A stretch of 64,000 nucleotides of DNA from Litorivita sp050633545 (GCA_050633545.1 JBOEGS010000002.1:248001-312000); one strand, 5' to 3'; positions 34,664-44,468 are shown, counted from the stretch's first letter. Notes: generated by a model not told the origin, from the sequence alone. Numbers and translations are program-made.

Positions 34664-35997
34664 ACTGCACTATCTCCCTCGGGTTTGACCCAGCGTAGCA
34701 GGAACAGCCCGATAAGGAAAAGCACAACCAGCGGCGTCACGCCCAATTGTTGGCTGCCGGTGACTGCGGTGGCGATGCCGATGGCGGTGGGGGCAAGGAA
34801 GCTCGTCGCTTTGCCCGCCAGACCGTAGATGCCAAAGGCCTCGGTCATCCGCTCGGGGTTGGCCTGTTTGACCATCATCGTGCGGCTCGCAGCTTGGAGC
34901 ACCCCGCCCGCCGCGCCGATGGTCGCGCCAAGAATGTAGAAGGTGATATCGGGCAGGCTCGATTCCGGTCCCACAAAGACGCCGTAAACGCTCTCGCGCG
35001 AGACGAGGACCATGGAAACCCCCACAAAGGTCAGCACCAGAATGCAGATGCGAATCACGGGTTTTGGCCCGAACCGCACATCCATCTCGCCACCGATATA
35101 GGCGAAAATCGCGCCAAAGATGATCGCCACAATGCCGAAAATCCCGACGTTCACCACGCTCCACCCCAAGACGCCTTGGGCGTAAAGCCCGCCAAAGAAA
35201 TACATCCCGTTCAAAGCATCGCGATAGAACATCGACGCGCCCAGATAGCTGAAGAGCGAGGGGGTTTGCGGCAGTTTGCGCACCGTTTGGCCCAGCCCCT
35301 TGAGCGCCGTGCCAAGCGCGCCTTTGGGCGGTTTGGCGGGTTTGGGATCACGCACCCACAAAAAGAAGGGGATCATGAAAACCGCATACCAGATCGCGGT
35401 CAGCGGCCCGACAAACCGCGTGCCTTCGCGCGCCGCCGGATCAAGGCCAAGCACCGGCTCGATCCCGATCATCGTGCGCCCCGTCGTGGCGCTTTCGGCA
35501 AAGAGCGCAAGCATCAACAATAGCGTGACCAAACCGCCCACATAGCCAAAGGCCCAGCCGCGCCCCGAAATCCGCCCGATCTCTTCGCGCGGGCCCAGAT
35601 CGGGCAGCATCGCATTGGTAAAAATCGTCGCGAACTCCATCCCGATCAGGCCGATGGCAAAGACCAAAAGCGTGAACTGCATGTTGAAATTATCGGGAGC
35701 GGCGGTCCACAGCAGGGCGGAGCCGATCACATAGAGCGCCGAAAAGCCCCAAATCCACCGCATCCGATTTCCCGATGTGTCGGCCATCGCGCCCAAAAGC
35801 GGCGCCAGCACCGCAATTACAAAGCCCGCCGCCCCAATGCCGAAGCCCCATGCGGCTTGGGCCTTGGCGCCATCCCCGACCAATTCGCCGAAAAACGGCG
35901 AGAAGATGAAGGTCAAAAGCAAGGTGTTGTATGGCTGGCTCGCCCAATCGAAGAAAAACCAGCCCCAGATGCGCTTGCGCGGTGAAATTGTCGTCAT
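34639..35997 (-). CDS. MFS transporter, UMF1/Atg22-like
   Basis: Twelve-segment major facilitator of the UMF1 (unknown major facilitator) family, 452 residues. It starts MTTISPRKRIWGWFFFDWAS and continues QPYNTLLLTFIFSPFF, the family N-terminus. YRDALNGMYFFGGLYA in segment 7 and QAASRTMMVKQANPERMTEA between segments 10 and 11 are also typical. The substrate is unknown. It lies between the thioesterase and mepA in the same direction. Confidence 0.88.
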   Translation of the reverse strand: MTTISPRKRIWGWFFFDWASQPYNTLLLTFIFSPFFGELVGDGAKAQAAWGFGIGAAGFVIAVLAPLLGAMADTSGNRMRWIWGFSALYVIGSALLWTAAPDNFNMQFTLLVFAIGLIGMEFATIFTNAMLPDLGPREEIGRISGRGWAFGYVGGLVTLLLMLALFAESATTGRTMIGIEPVLGLDPAAREGTRFVGPLTAIWYAVFMIPFFLWVRDPKPAKPPKGALGTALKGLGQTVRKLPQTPSLFSYLGASMFYRDALNGMYFFGGLYAQGVLGWSVVNVGIFGIVAIIFGAIFAYIGGEMDVRFGPKPVIRICILVLTFVGVSMVLVSRESVYGVFVGPESSLPDITFYILGATIGAAGGVLQAASRTMMVKQANPERMTEAFGIYGLAGKATSFLAPTAIGIATAVTGSQQLGVTPLVVLFLIGLFLLRWVKPEGDSAVWSGSSKP

Positions 35998-36066
35998 GCC
36001 GATCCCCTATCCCTATGGGCGATATGACAGGCAAGTCAGGCATCTGGCAAGCGTTTTGCCCGCGTC

Positions 36067-36612
36067 TCAGCCCGCCGCCTCTTGCATCGGGGGCCACGGG
36101 CGGGCGTCTTCGGCCTCGATCCATTTGGCGATATGGGGCGGGATGGGGGGCGAGACATCGGGCACGCCCAAAACCTCGGCCACCCGCGCGGGCGGCACGA
36201 TCCCGTTGCGGTCCGTCAATGCCGCGCGATACACGATGTGATTGGCGCATTCGCCATTGGCCAGCCACATGCTTTGCTCAAGATAGAGAAACCGCGCGTC
36301 CCAACAGGCCAGCCGCGAACGCATCTCGAAGCGCTCGAATGTGCGGATACGGCGGCGATAACGCACCGTCGCCCCCGCCATGGTCAGCCCCCATTTTTGC
36401 GATTTGAGCGCCGCAAACAGCCCCGCGCGTTTGGCAAAGGGCAAGCGGCCCAGATCATAAAGCGTCAAGGTCCGCCCGTTGTTAAGCTCGAAAAACATGT
36501 CGATGTCCCACGGCATGCAGCGATGATGCGACACATGCACCCCGTCCACACCAAGCGGCGCGGCATTGCGGAATTTCACAAACTCTTTGATCATGCGAAG
36601 GAAGGGATACAT
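36067..36612 (-). CDS. Hotdog-fold acyl-CoA thioesterase-like protein
   Basis: A 181-residue protein of the THEM6/4HBT-like hotdog family. The motifs are HRCMPWDIDMFFELNNGRTL and TLYDLGRLPF, the usual position of the catalytic Asp/Asn helix. YRRRIRTFERFEMRSRLACW and RFLYLEQSMWLANGECANHI form the later strands. The substrate is unknown. It is the first gene of a leftward run continuing to the MFS gene. Confidence 0.82.
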   Translation of the reverse strand: MYPFLRMIKEFVKFRNAAPLGVDGVHVSHHRCMPWDIDMFFELNNGRTLTLYDLGRLPFAKRAGLFAALKSQKWGLTMAGATVRYRRRIRTFERFEMRSRLACWDARFLYLEQSMWLANGECANHIVYRAALTDRNGIVPPARVAEVLGVPDVSPPIPPHIAKWIEAEDARPWPPMQEAAG

Positions 36613-36748
36613 CGGCGGCGTCCTTTAACGGTCTGATACCCCGTGCTGACCCCAAGCGCCCCCCGCGTCAACCAAGACTGCGCGTCAGACTTGCCCTTTT
36701 GCGCCGCCATGCTTACCTAGGACGCGCAACCAATAAGGACCCCCCGCC

Positions 36749-37036
36749 ATGCTGTCGCTTTTCCAGATCCTGTCCCTGATCCTCGATATCGCGTGGTTCT
36801 TCGTGATCGCCCATGTGATCATGAGCTGGTTGATCAATTTTCAGGTGCTCAATCTGGGCCAGCCTCTGGTCGCGCAAATCTGGCATATGCTGCAACGCAT
36901 CCTAGAGCCGGTCTATAGCCGCGTGCGTTCGATCCTGCCGCCGATGGGCGGCGTCGACCTTGCGCCTTTGGTGGTGCTCATTGCGATCTATGCCCTGCGC
37001 ATCGTGCTGGCCAACAATATCGCCGCCTTCTACTAA
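36749..37036 (+). CDS. YggT family membrane protein
   Basis: A 95-residue protein with two hydrophobic segments (ILSLILDIAWFFVIAHVIMS and LAPLVVLIAIYALRIVLA). The family motif RILEPVYSRVRSILPPMGGV lies between them. YggT proteins are implicated in osmotic tolerance and cell-division-associated functions, but the role here is unknown. It lies 73 bp before recQ on the same strand. Confidence 0.9.
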   Translation: MLSLFQILSLILDIAWFFVIAHVIMSWLINFQVLNLGQPLVAQIWHMLQRILEPVYSRVRSILPPMGGVDLAPLVVLIAIYALRIVLANNIAAFY

Positions 37037-37109
37037 ACCCCGCCTTGCCGTGCGCGGCGGAACGTGGGAAAACCTGCTGAGAGCATAAAAACAAGCCCAC
37101 AGGACACCC

Positions 37110-39152
37110 ATGACCGCTGCTGCCAAGCTGCTCAAAGACGTATTCGGATTTGACGCCTTTCGTCCGGGCCAAGAAGAGATCGTCGAGGCGGTCAGCACGG
37201 GCCGTAACGTTCTGGCCATCATGCCGACGGGCGGCGGGAAATCCCTTTGCTTCCAATTACCTGCTCTGATGCGCGAGGGGGTCACCGTGGTGATCTCGCC
37301 GCTGATTGCCCTGATGCGCGATCAGGTGCGCGCCCTGCGCGAAGCCGGCGTCGAGGCGGGTGCTTTGACCTCGGGCAACACCGAAGAAGAGACCGCCGAG
37401 GTCTGGCAAGCGCTCGAAGAAGAGCGGCTCAAGCTGTTGTACATCGCGCCCGAGCGGCTCGCCTCGGGCAGCGCCATCGGGATGCTGCGCCGGATCAATG
37501 TGTCGATGATCGCCGTGGACGAGGCCCATTGCGTGAGCCAATGGGGCCATGATTTTCGCCCCGACTATTTGCGCATCGGCGAATTGCGCAGCGCGCTGGA
37601 TGTGCCGCTCGCCGCTTTCACCGCCACGGCAGACGCCGAAACCCGCGAAGAGATCATCCGCCGCCTGTTCGGCGCCGCCGCCCCGCAAAGCTTTTTGCAC
37701 GGGTTCGACCGCCCCAATATCCACCTCGCCTTTGCCGCCAAAGACAGCCCGCGCCGCCAGATCCTCGAGTTTGCCAGCGCCCGCAAAGGGCAATCGGGCA
37801 TCGTCTATTGCGGCACACGCAACAAGACCGAAAGCCTCGCCGCCGCCCTGCGCGAGGCAGGCCATAGCGCCTGCCACTACCACGGCGGGATGGAGGCCGA
37901 AGACCGCCGCATCACCGAACGGCGGTTCCAACAAGAAGACGGTTTGATCGTCGTCGCCACCGTGGCCTTTGGCATGGGCGTCGATAAACCCGATATCCGC
38001 TGGGTCGCCCATGCAGACCTGCCCAAATCAATCGAGGCCTACTATCAGGAAATCGGCCGCGCGGGCCGCGACGGCGCCCCTGCCGAAACGCTCACCCTCT
38101 TTGGCCCCGACGACATCCGCCTGCGCCGCAGCCAGATCGATGAAGGCCTCGCGCCACCGGAAATGCGCGCCGCCGATCACGGGCGGCTCAACGCGCTTTT
38201 GGGTCTGGCCGAGGCGCTCGAATGCCGCCGCAAGAACCTGCTCGCCTATTTCGGCGAAAACGATGTGCACTGCGGCAATTGCGATCTGTGCGACACCCCG
38301 CCCGAAACCTTCGACGGCACCGTAGCCGTGCGCAAAGCCCTCTCCGCCATCTTGCGCACGGGTGAATATTTCGGATCGGGCCATTTGATCGACATTTTGC
38401 TGGGCAATATGACCGAAAAAGTCCAAGCACGCGGCCACGATGATCTGCCTACCTTCGGCGTTGGCAAGGAATATGACCGCCGCCAATGGCAGGCGGTGTT
38501 CCGGCAAATGATGGGCCATGATCTGGTGCGCCCCGATCCCGAACGCCACGGCGCATTGCGCATGACCGATCCGGCGCTGCCGATCCTGCGCGACGAGGCG
38601 AAAATCACCCTGCGCCGCGATACGATCCGCTCTGCCGCCTCGCGCGGCCCCGCGATCAAATCCTTGGTGTCCGAAGAGGATGCGCCGCTTTTGTCGGCGC
38701 TCAAGGCCAAGCGCCGCGCCTTTGCCGAAGCGGCCAAAGCCCCCGCCTATATCATCTTCAACGACCGCACCTTGATCGAGATGGCCGAAAAACGCCCCTG
38801 CAACCTCGATGAAATGGCCCGTATTGGCGGCGTCGGGGCGAAAAAGCTTGAAAGCTATGGGGCGGCGTTTTTGGAGGTGATCAACGGTGAGGCCGAGGCC
38901 ATGCACCCGTCGCGCCGCAAACTGGCGGGCCGCGATGCGGGCGCGCTCTACGACCGCCTCGTCGCCGTGCAAAAGGATATGGAGCGCGGCGCGGACGGTA
39001 TGGAAAAACCGATGAGCTGCTCTGCCGCGCAGATCGCTAAAATCGCCGAAGCCCGCCCGCGCGACGCCGAGGCCATCACCCGCCTGCTTGGCGCGCGGCG
39101 CAGCGAAAGATTTGCCGCCGCATTTCTGGACGTGCTGCATCGCGCGGACTAG
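37110..39152 (+). CDS. recQ: ATP-dependent DNA helicase RecQ
   Basis: 3'-5' DNA helicase in recombination and fork repair, 680 residues. Motif 0 is FGFDAFRPGQEEIV, motif I MPTGGGKSLCFQLPAL, motif II VDEAHCVSQWGHDFRPDY and motif VI YYQEIGRAGRDG. The zinc-binding RecQ-Ct has CRRKNLLAYFG and CGNCDLC. The HRDC domain is near the end (RTLIEMAEKRPCNLDEMARI). It is longer than E. coli RecQ (about 610) because of a tail of about 65 residues after HRDC. Confidence 0.96.
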   Translation: MTAAAKLLKDVFGFDAFRPGQEEIVEAVSTGRNVLAIMPTGGGKSLCFQLPALMREGVTVVISPLIALMRDQVRALREAGVEAGALTSGNTEEETAEVWQALEEERLKLLYIAPERLASGSAIGMLRRINVSMIAVDEAHCVSQWGHDFRPDYLRIGELRSALDVPLAAFTATADAETREEIIRRLFGAAAPQSFLHGFDRPNIHLAFAAKDSPRRQILEFASARKGQSGIVYCGTRNKTESLAAALREAGHSACHYHGGMEAEDRRITERRFQQEDGLIVVATVAFGMGVDKPDIRWVAHADLPKSIEAYYQEIGRAGRDGAPAETLTLFGPDDIRLRRSQIDEGLAPPEMRAADHGRLNALLGLAEALECRRKNLLAYFGENDVHCGNCDLCDTPPETFDGTVAVRKALSAILRTGEYFGSGHLIDILLGNMTEKVQARGHDDLPTFGVGKEYDRRQWQAVFRQMMGHDLVRPDPERHGALRMTDPALPILRDEAKITLRRDTIRSAASRGPAIKSLVSEEDAPLLSALKAKRRAFAEAAKAPAYIIFNDRTLIEMAEKRPCNLDEMARIGGVGAKKLESYGAAFLEVINGEAEAMHPSRRKLAGRDAGALYDRLVAVQKDMERGADGMEKPMSCSAAQIAKIAEARPRDAEAITRLLGARRSERFAAAFLDVLHRAD

Positions 39153-39183
39153 ATACAGCAGACACCATTGAAAGGAATCCTCG

Positions 39184-39948
39184 ATGTTGGTTGTCATCTC
39201 TCCCGCCAAGAAAATGGATATGGACACGGTCGAAGGCATCGAGACCACCAAGCCCGTCTTCGCCGCCCGCGCCAAGGAATTGGCAGGGGTGGCGCGCGCG
39301 CTTGATGCGCCCGCCTTGCAAAAGCTGATGCATATCTCTGAAAACCTCGCGGCGCTCAACGCCGAGCGTTTCGCCAAATTCGGCAAGATGGAGAAAAAAG
39401 CCGCCGCCCTCGCCTTTGCGGGCGATACCTATCAAGGGCTGGAGGCAGGCACGCTGGACGCGGACGAGATGCGCTATGCCCAAGACCATTTGCGCATTCT
39501 GTCGGGGCTTTACGGGGTGCTGCGCCCGCTCGATGCGATCGAACCCTACCGTTTGGAAATGGGCAGCCGCCTTGCCACCGAGAAGGGCAAGAACCTTTAT
39601 GACTATTGGGGCGATACGATTGCAAAGGCTCTCAACAAAAAGGCCAAGGAAACCGGATCGGATACCTTGGTCAATTGCGCCAGTCAGGAATATTTCGGCG
39701 CGGTGGACCTCAAGGCGCTAAAACCGCAGGTGATCACGCCGGTGTTTATGGAAGAAAAGGCCGGAAAAGCCAAAATTGTCAGCTTCTTCGCCAAAAAAGC
39801 CCGCGGCGCTATGGCGCGCTATATCGTGCAAAACCGGATCACCGATGCACAGGGCCTTAAGGCCTTCGACCTTGGCGGATACCGGTATAGGACCGACATG
39901 TCCGAGGGTGATAAATGGGTGTTCTTGCGCGACTACCCCGAGGCGTAA
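39184..39948 (+). CDS. yaaA: Peroxide stress protein YaaA
   Basis: DUF328/UPF0246 family, 254 residues. In E. coli YaaA lowers intracellular free iron under peroxide stress and has DNA-binding features. The signatures are MLVVISPAKKMDMD at the start, AFAGDTYQGLEAGTL, RILSGLYGVLRPLDAIEPYR, YDYWGDTI and INCASQEYF-like VNCASQEYFGAVD. It follows recQ by 31 bp and ends 2 bp from the convergent histidine kinase gene. Confidence 0.93.
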   Translation: MLVVISPAKKMDMDTVEGIETTKPVFAARAKELAGVARALDAPALQKLMHISENLAALNAERFAKFGKMEKKAAALAFAGDTYQGLEAGTLDADEMRYAQDHLRILSGLYGVLRPLDAIEPYRLEMGSRLATEKGKNLYDYWGDTIAKALNKKAKETGSDTLVNCASQEYFGAVDLKALKPQVITPVFMEEKAGKAKIVSFFAKKARGAMARYIVQNRITDAQGLKAFDLGGYRYRTDMSEGDKWVFLRDYPEA

Positions 39949-39950
39949 AT

Positions 39951-42179
39951 CTATCCGGCGGCTTGCGCGGGCTCTTCGCCTTCGGGTTTCGGGGCGCGCG
40001 CGCCTTCGGGGCAATGCTGCATGATCGTCTCGTGGATCGCGGCCTTGCGCAAGGGTTTGGTCAGATAATGGTCCAATCCGGCCGCCAAAATCCCGTCCTT
40101 GTCGCCATCCATGGCATGGGCCGTCAAGGCGACGATCGGGACATGGCCGCCGACCTCGGCCTCGATCGCGCGGATTTCTTTTGTCGCCTCTTTGCCGTCC
40201 ATCTTGGGCATGGAAATATCCATGAAGATCAGATCTGGATTAAAGTCCCGAAACGCCGCCACCGCCTCTAGCCCGTTGACCGCGAACAACAGCTCGACAT
40301 CGAGCGTCTTGATCATCTTGCGAAACACCAACTGGTTGGTCTTGTTGTCCTCGGCGGCCAGAATGCGCATCGGGCGCGCGACGGGTTCGACCTCGATCTC
40401 GGCCTCGATCTCGGCCTCGGGCGCGGGCAGCTCCTCGGCGCTGGCCTCGATCACATCCGCGCCCAAGGATTTGAGCTTGGCAAAAAGTTCGCGCCGCGGC
40501 GTGGGTTTTTGCAAAATCCCCTGCAGATGCGCCCTTGCGGGGTCTTGTTCGGCATAGCCGGTGTTGGAGCTGAGCAAGATAATCGGCACATCGCATCCGC
40601 GCGCGCGGATGGTTTCGGCCAGTTCCAGCCCGTCCATATCGGGCATATTGTGATCGGTCAGAACCAGATCAAAAGGCGCCTCCAAGGCCGCCAAGGCTTC
40701 GGCGCCATTCGTGCAAGACACGGTCTGGATACCCAAGACATCCATCTGCTTTTCCAAGATCGCGCGATTGACCTCGTGGTCATCCACGATCAAGGCCCTC
40801 TTGAGGCTGGCAGGCAGGACCGGCGCGACCTCTTCAAGCGTATCGGCCACCGGCATCGTGATCCGGAACCCGAAGGCAGAGCCAACCCCTTCCTCGCTGT
40901 CGACCCAGATTTTCCCGCCCATCAGCTTGATCAAACGCTGGGTGATGGCAAGGCCAAGCCCCGTGCCTTCGAACTGGCGGTTTTGCTCGTCTTCGACCTG
41001 ATTGAACTCGCCAAAAATATGATCGACCTTATCGGCGGGAATCCCGATGCCGGTATCCTCGATGGTGACATGCACATGGGTTTCGTCGCTGCCTTCGGGA
41101 TGCACACCCACAACGCGGATCAACACGTGGCCATTCGACGTGAATTTGACCGCATTGCCGAGCAGGTTGGTCAAAATCTGCCGCAAGCGCCCCGGATCGC
41201 CGATATATTGCGTCGGCAGGAACATGTCGTAATCGACCATAAGATCGACACTCTTGTCACGCGCGGGCGGCTGCAACAGCATGATCACCTCATGGATGCA
41301 GCGCTCCAGATCAAAGGGTTCTGGATGCAGCTTGAGCTTTTCGGCCTCGATCTTCGAGTAATCCAGAACATCATTGATGATGACCAAAAGCGCCTCGCCG
41401 GAGTTCTTGATCGTGTTCACATAAAGCCGCTGCTCTTCGTCCAGCTCCGTATCGGTGAGCAATTCGGCCATGCCGACAACCCCGTTCATGGGGGTGCGGA
41501 TTTCATGGCTCATATTGGCAAGGAACGAGGATTTCGCGCGGTTCGCCGCCTCGGCGTTGCTGCGCTCTTTCTTAAGCTCCTTCTCGTAGCGCACCGTATC
41601 GGTGATATTGAGCGCCAAGGACACCACATCGCCCCCCGCGCCGCGCTGGTCGATAAACTTGATATAGACGTCATTCCACAGCCGGATGATGATCGGCTCC
41701 GGCGCGGGATCTTGCCAACGCTCGAGCATCCGCGCGCGCCACGCCGCAGGGCGCTCATCGCCGATGTTGATGATGCCTTCCTCGGTGGCGAGCTGCAAAA
41801 TACGGATATAGCTGATACCAGGGCGGACCTCTTCGAGCCCGTCGAACACAGACATATAAGAGCGGTTCGCACCGATCATTTTGCTGTCGGCATCAAAAAA
41901 CGCAAACCCGTCCTGAATGGTTTCAATGGAATGCCACAGGCGGCGTTCGGCAATCTCGATTTTCTGATGCGCGACCGTCAGGTCGGATTTGACCCGCTTG
42001 TTCTCGTCGCGGACGTTTTTGACCTCGGCGCGGGTTTCGACGATCTCGACCGAAAGCTGGCGCGCGTGGCGGCCCAGTTTGCGGTTGGCGGCATAAAGCT
42101 CCGCCTGTTTTTGCTCCAACAAACGCTCCGCCGCGAGCCGTGCGCGGCGCTCTTCTGACAGTTTGTTGGCTAGGCTCAT
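39951..42179 (-). CDS. Hybrid sensor histidine kinase with PAS and two receiver domains
   Basis: A 742-residue soluble signalling protein with no membrane segment. In order it has an N-terminal coiled coil (1-80), a PAS-like domain (about 82-198), a HisKA domain with phospho-acceptor His225 in ANMSHEIRTPMNGVVG, and an HATPase domain (LGNAVKFTSNGHV, DTGIGIPADKVDHIF, FEGTGLGLAI). Two receivers follow: ALIVDDHEVNR with LVLTDHNMPDMDG, and ILAAEDNKTNQ with LIFMDISMPKMDG. No cognate regulator or Hpt protein is adjacent. The ligand is unknown. Confidence 0.92.
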   Translation of the reverse strand: MSLANKLSEERRARLAAERLLEQKQAELYAANRKLGRHARQLSVEIVETRAEVKNVRDENKRVKSDLTVAHQKIEIAERRLWHSIETIQDGFAFFDADSKMIGANRSYMSVFDGLEEVRPGISYIRILQLATEEGIINIGDERPAAWRARMLERWQDPAPEPIIIRLWNDVYIKFIDQRGAGGDVVSLALNITDTVRYEKELKKERSNAEAANRAKSSFLANMSHEIRTPMNGVVGMAELLTDTELDEEQRLYVNTIKNSGEALLVIINDVLDYSKIEAEKLKLHPEPFDLERCIHEVIMLLQPPARDKSVDLMVDYDMFLPTQYIGDPGRLRQILTNLLGNAVKFTSNGHVLIRVVGVHPEGSDETHVHVTIEDTGIGIPADKVDHIFGEFNQVEDEQNRQFEGTGLGLAITQRLIKLMGGKIWVDSEEGVGSAFGFRITMPVADTLEEVAPVLPASLKRALIVDDHEVNRAILEKQMDVLGIQTVSCTNGAEALAALEAPFDLVLTDHNMPDMDGLELAETIRARGCDVPIILLSSNTGYAEQDPARAHLQGILQKPTPRRELFAKLKSLGADVIEASAEELPAPEAEIEAEIEVEPVARPMRILAAEDNKTNQLVFRKMIKTLDVELLFAVNGLEAVAAFRDFNPDLIFMDISMPKMDGKEATKEIRAIEAEVGGHVPIVALTAHAMDGDKDGILAAGLDHYLTKPLRKAAIHETIMQHCPEGARAPKPEGEEPAQAAG

Positions 42180-42293
42180 GCCTATCTCCCGACCTGAGCG
42201 GCGTTAATGGATCATCCGCCATCATCCGCAGGGAGGGTAAAAAAGATGTTTAAGGCCACGCGGATGACACAAAATTCCCGTGGAAAACCGCGC

Positions 42294-43055
42294 CTAGAGA
42301 TAGCCTTCGGCGCGAAAACTCAATTCGCGGGACTTCCCGATGATCAGATGGTCATGCACCGTCAGGCCCAAGGCCATGGCGGCGCGGTTCACCTGATCGG
42401 TCATATCGATATCCGGCTGCGAGGGGGTCGGATCGCCAGACGGGTGATTGTGCACCAAAATCAGCGCGCTGGCGTTCAATTCAAGCGCCCGCTTGACCAC
42501 CTCGCGCGGGTAGACCGGCACATGATCCACCGTGCCGCGCGCCTGCTCCTCATCGGCAATCAAAACGTTCTTGCGGTCAAGATAGAGGATGCGGAATTGC
42601 TCTGTCTCGCGGTGGGCCATCGTGGTGTGACAATAGTCGATGATCGCCTCCCAGCTTGAGATAACATGGCGTTGCATCACCTTCGAGCGCGACAAACGAT
42701 GCGCGGCCGCCTCGACGATTTTCAACTCCGTGAGCACCGCCTCTCCCGCGCCCTCCACCGCCAAAATCCGCTCCGGCGCGGCCGAGAGCACGCGATTGAA
42801 ATCACCGAAAACATCCAAGAGGCGGCGCGCCAGAGGTTTCACATCCTGCCGCGGGATCGCGCGAAACAGCACCAGTTCGAGCATCTCGTAATCGGGCAAA
42901 GCCGCCGCGCCGCCGCTCATGAACCTGTCGCGAAGCCGCTTGCGATGGTCGCGAATATAGGAGGGCAGCCGCCCCGACGGGAGCGGCGCTTCGGGCGCCT
43001 CATCGGGCCCGAACAGCGACATAGGCGCTTCATTGAAGGCATTGGCATCACGCAT
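42294..43055 (-). CDS. radC: RadC-family (JAMM/MPN+) protein
   Basis: About 253 residues. The N-terminal helix-hairpin-helix-like UPF0758 part contains DYEMLELVLFRAIPRQDVKP. The JAMM metalloprotease-like motif is VKRALELNASALILVHNHPS then GDPTPSQPDIDMT, complete with the HxHPSGDPxPSxxD signature. Despite the name, a DNA-repair role is not supported experimentally. The start is not certain: ATG 43055 is used, and ATG 43022 (MSLFGPDEAPE) is an alternative. Confidence 0.9.
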   Translation of the reverse strand: MRDANAFNEAPMSLFGPDEAPEAPLPSGRLPSYIRDHRKRLRDRFMSGGAAALPDYEMLELVLFRAIPRQDVKPLARRLLDVFGDFNRVLSAAPERILAVEGAGEAVLTELKIVEAAAHRLSRSKVMQRHVISSWEAIIDYCHTTMAHRETEQFRILYLDRKNVLIADEEQARGTVDHVPVYPREVVKRALELNASALILVHNHPSGDPTPSQPDIDMTDQVNRAAMALGLTVHDHLIIGKSRELSFRAEGYL

Positions 43056-43113
43056 GTGGTTATCATGGCGCAAACATGGTTACCGATTTGTTAACCCGAT
43101 CCGCCTCGCCCGA

Positions 43114-43155
43114 ATGAAAACAGGCCCCCCAAAACGATCGGGAGGCCTGTTTGAA
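43114..43155 (-). terminator. Second terminator-like hairpin downstream of dnaJ
   Basis: AAACAGGCC at 43118-43126 pairs with GGCCTGTTT at 43144-43152. On the minus strand the stem is followed by TTTTCATT. It lies between dnaJ and radC, backing up the nearer hairpin. Confidence 0.6.
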
Positions 43156-43194
43156 ATCAGCCGGTGGGCTGTGCGCTCCGCCCGTTCGCGCCTC

Positions 43195-43215
43195 AAAAGC
43201 TCCGCCGGAGCTTTT
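43195..43215 (-). terminator. Terminator directly behind dnaJ
   Basis: AAAAGCTCC (43195-43203) and GGAGCTTTT (43207-43215) form a 9-bp stem with loop GCC, about 13 bp after the dnaJ stop codon. The T-run is within the stem end, so efficiency is uncertain. Confidence 0.6.
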
Positions 43216-43227
43216 GCAAGACGGCGC

Positions 43228-44391
43228 TCACCCCTTCATGCTGTCCCAAAAGTTCTTCACGGATGAGAAGAAGCTTTTGCTTTCGGGGTTGTTGTCTTCC
43301 GACAGGTCCTCGAACTCGCGCAGGATTTCCTTTTGGCGGCTGGTCAGGTTCACCGGCGTTTCGACGGCCAGTTCGATAAACATATCGCCCGCTCCGCCAC
43401 CGCGCAGCGCGGGCATGCCCTTGCTGCGCAGGCGCATTTGACGGCCCGACTGGCTGCCCGACGGGATTTTCACGCGGCTGCGCCCGCCATCGATGGTCGG
43501 GACTTCGATATCACCGCCCAAGGCGGCCGTCGCCATCGACACCGGCACGCGGCAAAACAGATTGCTCGCCTCGCGCTCGAAAATCGCGTGGGGTTCGACC
43601 TCGATAAAGATATACAGATCGCCCGCAGGTCCGCCGCGCATCCCCGCCTCGCCTTCGCCCGACAAACGAATGCGCGTGCCGGTTTCCACCCCCGCAGGGA
43701 TGTTGACGGCCAAGGAGCGGTCTTTGTGCACGCGGCCATTGCCACCGCAGGATTTGCAGGGGTTTTTGATGATCTGACCAAGGCCAGAGCAGGTCGGGCA
43801 GGTGCGCTCGACGGTGAAAAACCCTTGCTGTGCACGCACTTTTCCCATGCCCGAACAGGTCGGACAGGTCGCGGGTTCCGCACCGCCCTCTGCGCCCGAA
43901 CCGTCGCAGCCATCACAGGCCACCGAGGTCGGGACATTGATGGTTTTTTGCAGACCCGAGAAAGCCTCTTCCAAGCTTACCCGAAGGTTATAGCGCAGGT
44001 CCGATCCGCGCGCCGCGCGGCTGCGTCCGCCACCAGCGCCCGCACCGCCGCGTTGGCCCATAAAGTCGCCAAAAAGATCGTCAAAGACATCCGAAAAGGC
44101 CGAGGCGAAATCGCCCTGCTGTCCGGGATGACCGCCGCGCGGGCCGCCGCCGCCGCCCATGCCGCCCTCAAAGGCCGCGTGACCATAGCGGTCATAGGCC
44201 GCTTTTTTGTCACCGTCCTTGAGGACTTCATAAGCCTCGTTGGCTTCTTTGAACTTCGCCTCCGCATCGGGACTGTCTGCGTTGCGGTCCGGATGGTATT
44301 CTTTCGCTTTGGAACGATAGGCTTTTTTGATCTCGTCTGCCGAAGCACCCTTTTGGATGCCAAGCACTTCGTAATAATCGCGTTTTGCCAT
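43228..44391 (-). CDS. dnaJ: Chaperone protein DnaJ
   Basis: Hsp40 co-chaperone that delivers substrates to DnaK and stimulates its ATPase; 387 residues. The J domain starts MAKRDYYEVLGIQKGASADE and contains YHPDRNADSPDAE. A Gly/Phe-type linker follows (GGMGGGGGPRGGHPGQQGD). The zinc domain has four CxxCxGxG-type motifs (CDGCDGSG, CPTCSGMG, CPTCSGLG, CKSCGGNG). The C-terminal substrate domains end in VKNFWDSMKG. It lies 77 bp downstream of dnaK. Confidence 0.97.
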   Translation of the reverse strand: MAKRDYYEVLGIQKGASADEIKKAYRSKAKEYHPDRNADSPDAEAKFKEANEAYEVLKDGDKKAAYDRYGHAAFEGGMGGGGGPRGGHPGQQGDFASAFSDVFDDLFGDFMGQRGGAGAGGGRSRAARGSDLRYNLRVSLEEAFSGLQKTINVPTSVACDGCDGSGAEGGAEPATCPTCSGMGKVRAQQGFFTVERTCPTCSGLGQIIKNPCKSCGGNGRVHKDRSLAVNIPAGVETGTRIRLSGEGEAGMRGGPAGDLYIFIEVEPHAIFEREASNLFCRVPVSMATAALGGDIEVPTIDGGRSRVKIPSGSQSGRQMRLRSKGMPALRGGGAGDMFIELAVETPVNLTSRQKEILREFEDLSEDNNPESKSFFSSVKNFWDSMKG

Positions 44392-44414
44392 TGGGTTCCC
44401 CCTTCATGGAACGT

Positions 44415-44454
44415 CAGGGGCCGGCGCGGCGCGTTGCCGGCCGGCCCCTGTTTT
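44415..44454. terminator. Strong hairpin between dnaK and dnaJ
   Basis: CAGGGGCCGG (44415-44424) and CCGGCCCCTG (44441-44450) form a 10-bp GC stem. A run of four T follows only on the plus strand, so for the leftward dnaK-dnaJ transcript it is more likely an mRNA-stability or partial-termination element that keeps DnaK above DnaJ. Confidence 0.5.
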
Positions 44455-44468
44455 GTTCCGATTGGCGC

